NCBI RefSeq assembly: GCF_030463565.1
Contig: NC_134644.1
Span: 126,729,388-126,793,387 of the forward strand
Origin: Pelecanus crispus
Taxonomy: Eukaryota > Chordata > Aves > Pelecaniformes > Pelecanidae
DNA: 64,000 bases
Direction: 5' to 3'
Shown here: one piece after another, positions 12,786 through 23,400 of the stretch
Numbering within the stretch: the stretch's first letter is position 1
How the letters are laid out: each line of letters begins with the position of its first letter
Notes under the pieces: generated by a model
Seen by the model: only the letters and a program-made list of their open reading frames with translations
What the model was told of the DNA's origin: nothing
Databases searched by the model: none
Translations under genes and position numbers: made by a program

Positions 12786-13650
12786 TAGAGGTGGCTGCGC
12801 AGCCCCGGCACTCTAACGGAGGGAGGCCTGACCTCTCCAGGGCCGGCAGCGCCGAGCTGTCAGTGCCGGCAAGGCCGTGCTCGAAACGTGCACCCGCGGC
12901 CCGGGGGCGTGAGGCGCAGCCGGGGAGGGCGGAAAGGAGGAGGAGAGGGCGCGAAGCGGGCGGCCGGGCGCCTGCCGGCCCCGCCGGGACACACGCCAGC
13001 CCCCCGGGGCCTGCGGCGGGCGTGCCCGCAGAGCCGCCCGGCGGGGCCCCGCTCCGCCGAGGGCTGCGGCGGGGCCGTGGGGCGGGCTGGCGGGCGCTGA
13101 GGGGCGGCAGGCCGGGTGCGCCCGGCGCGGCGGGCAGGTGCCAGCCCGGGGGCTGCGGGAGAGCGGCGGCAGGGCCGGCTGCCCGGGGGGCCCCCCCGGC
13201 CCGCGGTCACTCACCGATCGTGGCCAAGTAGGAGGAGGTGGGAGCGCCGGCGGGCGGCGAGCCGGGCTCCGTGTACCTCCGCACGATGGAGGTCTTCCCC
13301 ACGCAGGACTCCCCGGCCATCACGATTTTCACCAGCAGCGGCGGCTTCCCCGCACCGCCCTGCCCCAGCCCCGCCATGGCGGGCGCCGAGTGCCGGCCGG
13401 GCCGGGCCGGGGTGAGGCGGGGCGGGACGGGGGCCGCCCCCGCCCGCGGTTTTGGGGGGGGCCCGGCGGCCGGGCGCCACCCCCGCCGGCGCCTGCGGGG
13501 CCGCCGCCCGCCGGCCCCCGCCCCGCACAGGTGGGACGGGCCGAGCGGAGCCCCGGATGCTGCCGGGGAGCGGCGGCTGAGGGGGAGCGGGCTGGGGGGG
13601 CGGGGGGGCGCATCTCGGCTTTTTAAACCGGTTTTGAAGCATAAAGCATC
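12786..13650 (-). promoter_or_regulatory. CpG island promoter of the Rab gene
   Basis: GC content and CpG density rise abruptly from about 12,786 to 13,620, surrounded by AT-rich DNA. The island contains the first Rab coding exon and its start codon, plus many GGGCGG or CCGCCC-type boxes. No TATA box is evident. The CpG-rich composition opens all six frames, and those frames are not genes. The transcription start site is probably between 13,380 and 13,650 but cannot be fixed by eye. Confidence 0.85.
13215..13377 (-). CDS. Rab-family small GTPase, coding exon 1 with start codon
   Basis: This exon encodes residues 1-54 and ends with one base of a Gly codon before a 'gtgagt' donor. The start ATG at 13377 lies in a strong context (GCCATGG) inside a CpG island. 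The frame is open upstream, but only through GC-rich 5' UTR. Residues 17-20 form the first beta strand (KIVM), and residues 22-29 (GESCVGKT) are the P-loop that binds GTP phosphates and Mg2+. T53 of 'ATIGID' is the switch I threonine. Rab proteins cycle between GTP and GDP forms on membranes and recruit vesicle-traffic effectors. The segment between the P-loop helix and switch I (TEPGSPPAGAPTSSYLA) is about six residues longer than in typical Rabs and is Pro/Ala/Gly-rich. Exons 1-3 give 121 of about 200 expected residues. Subfamily assignment is uncertain (Rab18-like in places), so no symbol is given. Confidence 0.9.
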
Positions 13651-13653
13651 AGC

Positions 13654-13669
13654 TTTTTTTTTTTTTTTT
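13654..13669. repeat. Homopolymer T tract (T16)
   Basis: Sixteen T residues at the upstream edge of the CpG island. Confidence 0.95.
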
Positions 13670-13893
13670 CCAGTCTGACTGAGTGTTGACATCGTTACGC
13701 CAGCCAAAAATCTGCACACGTGCTATAGAAAATACCAAACGCGTCAAGCTCTAAATTATTTCATTCCCATGGTGGCCAAAAAAAAGATAAAAACTGAGAC
13801 CAAAATGGTTGACGTGAGGTAATGCTGTGATCTAAGCCTACGCCGCAGCCTGCAGCTGTCCCAGAGCTGTCACCGCGGCCAGGTCTGTCGTGC

Positions 13894-14215
13894 TGATGCA
13901 CCGCGACGGGTGCTGGCCCACCCTCTCCGGATTTTGCGCTGATGCACCGGGACGGGTGCTGGCCCACCCTCTCCGGATTTTGCGCTGATGCACCGGGACG
14001 GGTGCTGGCCCACCCTCTCCGGATTTTGCGCTGATGCACCGGGACGGGTGCTGGCCCACCCTCTCCGGATTTTGCGCTGATGCACCGGGACGGGTGCTGG
14101 CCCACCCTCTCCGGATTTTGCGCTGATGCACCGGGACGGGTGCTGGCCCACCCTCTCCGGATTTTGCGCTGATGCACCGGGACGGGTGCTGGCCCACCCT
14201 CTCCAGATTTTGCCT
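13894..14215. repeat. 46-bp minisatellite, seven copies
   Basis: Seven head-to-tail 46-bp units start at 13894, 13940, 13986, 14032, 14078, 14124 and 14170. Each begins TGATGCACCGGGACGGGTGC and continues with 'tggcccaccctctccgg' and 'attttgcgc'. The five inner units look identical. The first has CCGCGAC in place of CCGGGAC and the last carries CCAGATTTTGCC. Because 46 is not a multiple of three, the array is open in several frames, giving repetitive hypothetical peptides that are artefacts. It lies about 0.5 kb upstream of the Rab start codon. Confidence 0.97.
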
Positions 14216-14247
14216 TCGCTCCCCCTGAGCGGCCAGGGACTGCGTTT

Positions 14248-14279
14248 AGATGACAGCCGCTTCAGATGACAGCCGCTTG
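14248..14279. repeat. 16-bp tandem duplication
   Basis: AGATGACAGCCGCTTC (14248-14263) is followed directly by AGATGACAGCCGCTTG (14264-14279), just beyond the 46-bp minisatellite. Confidence 0.9.
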
Positions 14280-15889
14280 CACCCGGTGTCCCGCCACCAC
14301 GCTGAGCTGTGCAGTGGGGCCATGTTAGACGTCTTACAGATCCTGCACAGGCTCCCATGTGCTGCGCTTCAGCCGCTGCCCTGAATTAGAATTATGCAAT
14401 TATACAAATACGCGCTTTTTTTCATGAAGTTTCGTCAGCGGGGAGGAAAGAGGGAACTTTCACAACCCCCATAGCACTCCCGCTGTGAAGTACAGAAATA
14501 AACAGTCTGGTTTCTCATTACTTCCTAACGTTAGAGACAGAGGAAACAGTGTTTAAGAATTTCCTCTTTTTCACTTTTGATTCGTTCTCATCTGACAGTC
14601 AAAGTGACCTGTAATATACAAAAAAATGTGTCTCTACAGTGTAGACTTGCTGCATGTACGTCTGGATGTTTTTTACCAGAATCCCACATTGTCCAAATTA
14701 TAAGGCCCTTGGCCATTTGCCAATATGCACATTGAACTCGTCCAGTGTCATAAATTTAGGAATGGGATATACTTTGAATTAAAAGTGCTAATAGACATTT
14801 ACAAATATGTGTGACTATCTAGGTCTGTGATGACTCCCCACAGATGTTGACATTTTCAACTTCAACTGTTCAAGCAACTCCTCGATCAATTCATGTATCA
14901 CAGAGCAGTAGATGCAACATACTCGCTTTTTGTGGAGGACAAATTTATGACTCGGTTCCACCTAGCACAATACAGGGCATCCTCTTCTCAAAGGCCAAGT
15001 ATTATTTCAGGCTTATTTCCCCATCACCCCACTCTGAACCACACACCAACCTGCACCTCAACTTGCGTGTATTGCACTGGTTAGCCACAAACCTTTAGGG
15101 CTTTGTGGTAGGAGACCTTCAAAGGGTGGCAGCAGCTTGTTTCTTGATCAGTGCAGCTTCCTTCAGTGCTGGAAGAATGAGAATTTCTGCTGCAAGTTGG
15201 GAAATAATCGGTAAGACATGGCTGATAAAACCAACTACTGAGTTAGCTGGTCTTTTTAGGAGTGATCTCTGAGATGTGACTGTGTAAAGAAGCCAATACT
15301 GCCAAAGAAGGCATCAGTCCAAATGTTTCCACTTGGGAACAGAGAAATGCTGTGTATTGATAAGACCGAATACATTCCTGAATGACAGTTGTGGAAAAAG
15401 TTGACCCTATGGGACACAGTTGGCACAATCATCTTATAAAGCATTTGGGGAGTCCTTCCTGTACAATAAAGCTGGAAGCATGTGGCTTGCTTAGTTTAAC
15501 AAAGGCTAGGCGAAAGTATGATTACTGTCTATCAAGGATTAAATGATAAGGAGGTGAAAAAAGCTGCTTAAAAAAGGCTAATCGAGTGAATAGATATACA
15601 CTGACCACAAATATGGCCGAGCTAAAAATTGTGAGGTTCCTAATGATATTTCAGAGAATTCTTGCAGTTGAGGTAATAGAGAAAAATCTTAATGAAGGCA
15701 GAACAAGATGAATTTGTTAGGGAGGCTGTACCCGCCTGCAGGAGGAAAGGATTGGACTTCACACACCAGAACACTTCCTACAAGAAACATCCCCTGCTAT
15801 CTCAGCAGCCCTGTGAAGTCCTGCTTCCTCATGCAGAAATTCAAAGCTACCGTTGATTATCCCAAATGTGAGCGATGACGGGGTGCGAG

Positions 15890-15945
15890 CATCTTCTGGT
15901 ACTTCTCACAGATCAGGCATCTCCTGGTAGTTCTCATGGATCAGA
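15890..15945. repeat. 28-bp imperfect tandem duplication
   Basis: Two adjacent 28-bp units begin CATCTTCTGGTACTTCTCAC (15890) and CATCTCCTGGTAGTTCTCAT (15918), and both end in a GATCAG word. There are about five differences between them. Confidence 0.85.
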
Positions 15946-18900
15946 GGTGACAATGTGTATGGGGAATCTGTAACGCTTATGGATAATCTAACATTTGCAG
16001 CAACAGACAGATGTCTCCAGCCAGCTGTGAATCAATCCTGCTCCGGTCCCTCCGTCAGCGCGGCTGCAGGAGCGAGGACAAGGCCGGTGCTCCACCCTGG
16101 AGATGGATGCTCTAGCATGGCTTTGGCAGGCGCATGCATGTGGGCAGCACGTTGGTTTATAGATATACCATAAGACTTTATCTTTATTGAGGGCCTTCTC
16201 TTGTTCTCTACTCTGAAGCTGTTCTTCATAAAATAGCTTTCTTCAAATGAGGGCAGCTGCCTACAGCAGTTAGATTTAGGTGATAGCCAGGAATGGTGGT
16301 GTTAGCAATGATGCTACATCAGCTCAATCTCTACGCTCTGTTGTCTGCCAGACCAACCAATTTAAATTAAAAGGCTCTCCGTAGTATCTTGTACATTCAA
16401 GTGTTGATTTATGAGCAATGTGCAAGGCAGGATTCTAGCTAATTTCTTAACGAAACTCCAAATGCCCAGGGTTACTGCTGCTGTCAGTGAGTTACAGTAT
16501 CACTTTCCTCATATTGCTATCCACAAGGGGACAGTCTTTCCATCTCTTACCACTGACTAAAACCATTTAAAAGTTAGCTCCTTGAAAAGCTACTATTCAA
16601 TGAATCAAATTTAATTTTTCTTTAAAATACATGTTTCGTGCTTTATGAAAAAGTTCTGGGTCTTTGTAAACTATATGATGTTACTGTATTTATAGAGCTA
16701 ATCATAAGTAAAGTTAGTTTAATGAAATTAATGACTTCAAAATAGTGACTGTGCAGCTACAAGACAATCAGTGCAAAGCACAAAACAAAGTTTCCTTGAT
16801 GTTGATTGAGATATCCTTGGAAAAGGATGTCTTTGCCTCTCATTCAGCTTTTTTGATTGCTCACGTCCATTTCTTTGACTCTATCTTTGCAATAACGTCA
16901 TAAATAGTAATAATAATAATGACATAATTTTTAATAGCATTTTAGTGGGACACCTTTTCATTTTCACACAGAAAGATGACTAGAATTATTAGAATTTAAT
17001 TTTATAAAATGTTGGGTTATTACAACATCTCATTCCTTTTCATTTAATACTTGTAAATGATGAGTGCACTTTTATAGATACATGATACATTTTTGCTTCT
17101 TATCTGAAATGATCAGTTTAGGAATAACTGCTCAGTTTACTCTCAGAGTACTGGAAGACTTTGGGCAAAGAAGAGAATTGCATATTTTTTAATTCTGAGA
17201 ATGCTCACACAAGTTTGGGGATTCACATTGTAGTTTGTTTTAGTGTGGCGTATTACCCTAATCTCTCCTGATGAGTCAATGAATTTTTACAGCAGCTGAT
17301 TTTTCATATAGCCAAACCCCTGGAAAAGGTGGGCTAACTCTTCACTTGGGTTACAGAAAATACTGTAAATTACTTGGAATGCAGGAAGGAACCAGAGAGA
17401 TTCTTGGGCAGCATATTTCATGCAAAACATCCAGCATAATCATGTCACTAAGCCTGCTTTGGACATTCTTGCAAGCAACCATTGTAAAAAAAAAAAATGG
17501 TTAAGGAGACGAACGTAACTATAAACCAAGGATGAAGAAACAGCAGCATTCAAGTACAGCTCTGTTTCTGAAACATAATGGTACTGTTACAGATGCCACA
17601 GCCTCCTTAATGAAATAAAGCTTCCAGAATATTGCAAAGACGTTCAATGTAGATTCATTTGAAGTTATTTTGATGGAATATTAGAATACTAATGCAATTA
17701 CAAATACTAGCAGCATATTCATGCAAGTTTTCCTGAGCTGAAGGTATAAGCTAAAAATGGTGATGGGAAGAAAGAATAAGGTTTAATTTGGATTTAAAAT
17801 CCTCAGTACTAAGTCACTGCTTGTGTCAAGATTACTCGCTGAATAGATTCTGTTAAGTGACTGAAGTGAAACTCTTTGCTTTCATTAGTGTTAAGATAAA
17901 ACCACTTCTGAGTGGACAAAAGTGAGGTAAATTACTCATGATATGCAAAATGGGGTTCACTCATCCTTAAATTAAATTTCTGGTCCAACTGTAAGGTATT
18001 TTAGTTATTTAAGAGACAGGATTCACTGTTAAACTGGAATATAATTTTTAAGATGTCATCAGAGAACAGGGCACCTCTCTGAGTCAGGACTCAAATGTGG
18101 GGTTACTGATGAAAACCCTGTTGAGAAGTGATTGCAATGAGTTACCCATTGTTTATAGCTGCTCATGACCTGGTTCAGAGTTGTAGGCGCTTTTAATTTT
18201 ATTTTCCTTAATAATAGAAGTTATCATTACTTACTGGGTTAGCTTACTATCTTCGGTTAGAGTATCCCTTGATACCTCTGGGTTCAAAGTCACATTTTTG
18301 ACCTACTGATAAGGAAGACAAGTATTAGCAGAACAAACTGAAGTAATCCAAGCATTACATCAGGGGTCCTGACCCCTTCAAAAACTTAAAATTAAGACCA
18401 ACAAGGAGACCAAGCAAGTGTTACCCTCAGCCCTGTCTCAACATCGTTGCTTTTGGACCCACAGAAGTTGTTACCTATGAACATTTAGTAATTTGCTAGT
18501 AAAATTGTCACTCAGCAACTTTAAGAACAGTTTTTTAAAATCAAAAATATTAGAGTTCCCATATCAGTAAATGTCATTTTTCTTCTGCAGCTCCTTTTGC
18601 AAAGTATGATTTTTTTTTTAATCTGGAGCAGCAGAAGGAATAGCTGTTTTAAGAGACCATGCTGACTGCCATCTGTATAGTTAATAAAATCCTGATTATA
18701 CCTGAAGTTTGCTCAGAAAAATTCACAACGTTCATGTTATTTTTTCCCTTAGCTTGAGCCTGCCTCATCTCTATTACTGAAATACCAGTACACTGTAAAT
18801 GAAAACTGAAATGTCTGGAAAACCAAACTGTTGACCAGTTCTAGTATCTGAGTGATCTACTGCTGTCAGTCACTCACTGTCAGCATTGCTCACTGAACAG

Positions 18901-20419
18901 CCTGAGAATTACGCGCTTTAAATACATACATGCCTCCCAGAGTTGCTTTGACTTCCCCGTTACTCAAAACTGTGCTTTCTTTGGGTCACTGCTTAATTAT
19001 CTGGTCAAGATTTTCAAAATCATTATTCAGCGTTACGTTTCTAAATTAATATACAGGAACTTAAAACGTTATCTAGCTGCACAAATGCTAAATGGAAACT
19101 GCTGGACCCTCAGAAATTTAGTAATTAATTTTGTTGCCTACATATAGCTTTAGAAAATAAGATACTAGAAGCTAATTCTTTAAACGATGCATTTACCTTC
19201 CAGATATTTCATAAAGATTACTCTAACGTGTTTTTATCAGATAGAAATGTTTGAAATATTCTGTGTGCCAGGTTGCCAATGTGCAGAGGGGAACAACGAG
19301 ATGACGTCTTTGGGCAGGCAGTTACTGGCCATGAGGAGTGAACTTCTGCAGCAGACGCTGCGCAGCCCGGGTGAACACCTCCAGCTGCATGCTCGGGATT
19401 TTCCGCACCGCTCAGAAGTGTTTCAGGTGTCTCAAGCACTACATGTACCTCTTAAATTCTATTTGCATTTTTTTCCATTCAAAAGCCATCAGAATGCACA
19501 TAAAACCAAAAAGTGACGAGAGCGTAGTCTAAGGTGCCTCCCATCTAAGCGGACAGTTACTCTGGGAGAAAAGGAAATTAGGTTTGGTGCAACTCATCAA
19601 GACTAGGTTTTCGCCTCTGTGTGTTTACTAAAAAAACATATATCCCAGTCTTTTTGGGCATTGACATCAGGCCGCTTGTCTATAATTTCTCAATTTTACT
19701 CTTAGTGTTTTTTTAGCTATATGCTTTGCCCATCTGTGGGATGCGAGTTAGCAGCTTCTGTTTTTTCTAGGTTTCCAGGAAGTTTGCCAGGTTGTCCCTC
19801 CTATGGCCTTCAGTGTCTTCTCTAAATTTAATAAAAATTAAGTGTTTTGTTATGAATTACCGAATAAGCATTTTGTGACTATGCAACAAAACTTGAAACA
19901 TTTTGTAATAAGAACAGGTTTCATTTGGAACAACCAGACCTTAAAAATTACATGGATGTTAGTTTGGTGGGAGAAAACATCTTTTCAGAGGAAAATGCTA
20001 AAATGATTTTTTTGATACAAGGTTCTTTTGTGTATTTCCAGCATTATATTAATCTTGAAAAATATTATTCAAATAAGGAAACTACTGTAAGAGAAAACTG
20101 AAGGACAATTATTTAACTGTTACTGATAAAACGATGTGTTGCCATGATAAATTGAGAAAAAGGGGATTAAGGTTTACACAGAACATGTATGGGAGTACCA
20201 TAGTCCTGGTTCTTTATTATACGGATTTTATTAGACCGTTAAATAAATTATATTGGCTCAAAACTAGGGAAAGGTCAGGCACTATATTCCTAGCAGAAAC
20301 ATTGCTGCAGAACTTTAAAAAATATTATTTATTTCAAAGACAAATGAATCTGAGTAGAGAAAACAGTTCAATGCAGGGAATTCAGGCTGGCTCTGCAAAA
20401 GGCCCGCAGTGCACATTGA

Positions 20420-20465
20420 TATTTCCTTCGTGTTGAGAATGCGCTCAGCTCAACACGAAGAAATA
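20420..20465. repeat. Strong hairpin, 17-bp stem
   Basis: The perfect 12-bp arms CTTCGTGTTGAG (20426-20437) and CTCAACACGAAG (20449-20460) enclose the 11-nt loop AATGCGCTCAG. Beyond a single bulged C at 20425, TATTT and AAATA extend the stem by five more pairs. No known small RNA is recognised. Confidence 0.8.
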
Positions 20466-23400
20466 AGTAAACACTTCTTGGGATTTAGATAGGTTATGGG
20501 CTGAAAGCCAGAGGCAAGGGGCCGTGGTGTATAGGAGAGACAGCCCCACTGTGTGTACGCACGCTGCACGTGTGGGAGAGCGGTGCAGGTCGGCGCCGAG
20601 CGAAGCACAGCGGCCGCATCCAGGCGGGCAGCAGCCGGAGGGATGCTGGGGAGAGGAGAGCTCAGGGGAGCAGGAGGCGGTGAGGGCTGTTTGCCCTGGG
20701 TTAGTTCAGAGGGACCGGCAAGTGCTATTAAAAAAATCCATGTGCTATTAACGCGTCTCTTTGGCCATAAGTGAAAGCAGCGATTATTTTAGGAGACACT
20801 TGGTAGGTCAGCGGCTTAATGAACTGGAGAAGGGAGAATATTTTATGCAGAAAGTACTGCTAGCAGTGGTGGGCAGGGCTGCAAGAATGGGGCAGGTGAG
20901 AGACGCTGACCGGTTCTGTCATGGCAAAGTCAAGAAATGAGGCTGACAAACTAGGGAAAACAAGTTTTGAATATGTTCAAAAGAGGCAGCATGATGGTCA
21001 CAGTAACAGGTAATGGCAGCTGACTGAAGAGAAGCAGGATGGATAAATGAAAGATAGGAGGATTTCTGTAACCAAAGTGAGAGGCGATTGAGGTAGAGAA
21101 ATACTTTAGTTACAAAGACAACTAGGAGGATCGATTCTGATATGTTACAGAGAAAGAAATAACATTTGCTTCTTTCTCAGGTATATGGATAGTACAAGAA
21201 GACTGATGTACAAAAGGGAGAGGCACCAAGTATTTGCACAACCCCACTTTTTCAGTGGCTTTCTGTCCTTCTTCCCTCATCCCTCCCTCTCCTCTTTCCT
21301 TCTTTGCCTGCCTTGGCTTCCCCTGCCCTGGTACGGGTACTACATTGTAGGAGTTTAAAAGGTATTACATCTGTAGCATCAGTAGACACAGGGAAAAAAA
21401 AGGAAAAGAAGTCAAGTTTTGTACATTCCTCACACTCATCAAGACGTTCATCTCTGTACTGAGATTTTTAAGTCCTCAGGTTGCTCTAGTTAGGCTTCAT
21501 GGACATTTCAACATGCAAAGTTAGCTTAAGGTGTATTATGAGTCATCTGTAGCCGTGGGAAGTCCTTGGACTCAGACATCTACGGCAGAATTAAATTTAT
21601 TTTCTAGTACAGTTTATGCTGATATGTGTGTATTATACAAGATAATTTAGGGCTAAAATTATGCTTTATTTTGGTTTGCACATTGCAAGCTACCTCCTAT
21701 GTTTACCTCCCAGATCTCCTGAAGTGAAGGCATCCTGGTAAACAGCATCACTGCCTATCTTCTGGTCTGCTCCCTGTTTTCTTAGCCAAGCGTCGTATGT
21801 CTGACTTCCAGGCATCACTATCCATGAGAAGCAAAACCTGAAAGTGTCCTTACTTACGCACCTGGAAATAGCAGTCATCTAACCACCTACCCTGTTCTTT
21901 CCTTGTGGAAAACAGGTCTGCAGGGGACTTTGCAACCAGAATCTGTATTATTTGGAAAAAAAAAGAAAATGGGAAACATCTTAACATCACAAAAAGAACC
22001 CTGGAATAAGAAGAGAAGGTGGAAAGATACATTATCATCAAGATACAAGGACTAGGAGGGGGATGCTAAGTACATGTGCTTATTCTGATTTTTCTTAGCA
22101 CCTGTAGTGTCAGGAGCAGTGTAGACTGAGGGGGCTGATTGATGTCCAAATCATGGGGACAAGAAGTAGAAAATTAGAGTGGATGTAGAGGTGAGGGACT
22201 GAATTAATCCTTGCAGGGGCCTGTAGGCACAGTTTATGGGAATGATTTCCTATAGCACGTTTAGAAGATCAAAATGGAGTATGTGGCTTAGAGAGGTCAC
22301 ATACCGAAGGCTAAGCGGCCATGACAGACAGCTTTGATGGGAAGCTTTTACATACTCTTCACACTGCTTTTGTAATGGAAACAAAGAGGAAACGATGCAA
22401 GCAGTCTGCTTATAGGCCAGCCTGGGAACACACAGGCTACATCTGTATCACATTTAGTAGAAATACCCATATTTCAGTTCAAGTTCACCAAGCAAAGCTG
22501 CTGGAGGAGTAAACCAGCAAAGATGCTCCATCTATCCTGTAGGCTCTAGCTTACCTCCACTGACTTGGATTTTGGCAGGATGAAACCAAACTCACCTGCT
22601 TCCTCCCGTCTCCATGTGTCCTGATGCAACTGGTCCCGCTAGCGCCCATGCCGAATGCTCCTCTTCCTCACCTGCACTTGCCATTCCAGCCCCAAGGTGG
22701 CTGTCACCCCGTCACAGGCAGAGTCAAGGACACAACCCTGCTGCCTGCAGTGGAGCCTTGTTTCTGGAGGAGAGGTGCCAGTATCTGCTGGTGGCAGCGT
22801 TTAGTCCTCTGAGTCTTGCATAGCAAACCGTACGGCAGCTGGCAGCTCCCCAGAAAGGTCAGCTTTCCAGGGCAGGACCCCTCCTCTGCACCCAAGAGCG
22901 CCCAGCTACCCCCAAACCCTACCCAACGGGCAATATGAACACCCATCCTCTTGTTTTTCATCAGGAACAAGCGATGCTGGCAGGGACGTCCTGGCGAGGA
23001 GCCCTCACATTTGGACTGTAGCACTCTGCTGTGAAATCGCCTGGTTCCTCTGACCTTCAGACCTGCTGGACCCATCTCCAGTCCCTGTCAGTCTTGGGGA
23101 GCAAAGCGGGGACTGGGCTGGGTGCCCTCAGAACTGGGGGCTTGGTGAGCCCCTTTTATAAAGGCTCTTACAATTTGAACTCACTGTCTCGAATTGCCCT
23201 CGTGGTCTTGGTTAGTTCAGGTTATCTGAATGACTGTCTGCAGCAGGGAATAGTTTTTAATTTATTTTTCAGTGACTGTTTTCTGATTTAATGGAGGTTG
23301 CTAGTTTTATACTCGTTTTCACCAGTCTGGCTGTATTTTCCTATATATCAAAAGCATGCAGAGTTGTAGATAGACCTTTTTTATGTATCATATAAATCTA

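Larger units (their letters stand above)
7118..13214 (-). other. Rab gene intron 1
   Basis: A 6.1-kb first intron. It holds the paired hairpins at 8924-8970, the near-perfect palindrome at 9475-9520 and a C19 tract at 10721-10739. A 223-codon open stretch on the plus strand (11715-12386) has no recognisable domain and is not called as a gene. The high-coordinate end lies within the CpG island. Confidence 0.8.

Noticed and set aside
12791..13719. Numerous long open frames on both strands in the GC-rich block, including an in-frame extension upstream of the Rab ATG to 13719
   Set aside because: CpG-island composition removes stop codons in all frames. Only the minus-strand frame from 13377 shows a GTPase motif and correct splice phase. 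The upstream extension is low-complexity Pro/Arg/Ala and passes the best start context.
13894..14215. Possible CRISPR-like array
   Set aside because: The units are contiguous with no unique spacers and the context is a vertebrate genome. It is a plain minisatellite.
13761..14358. Repetitive hypothetical proteins encoded by the minus strand of the 46-bp array
   Set aside because: A 46-bp period opens several frames at once. The peptides are a by-product of the minisatellite.
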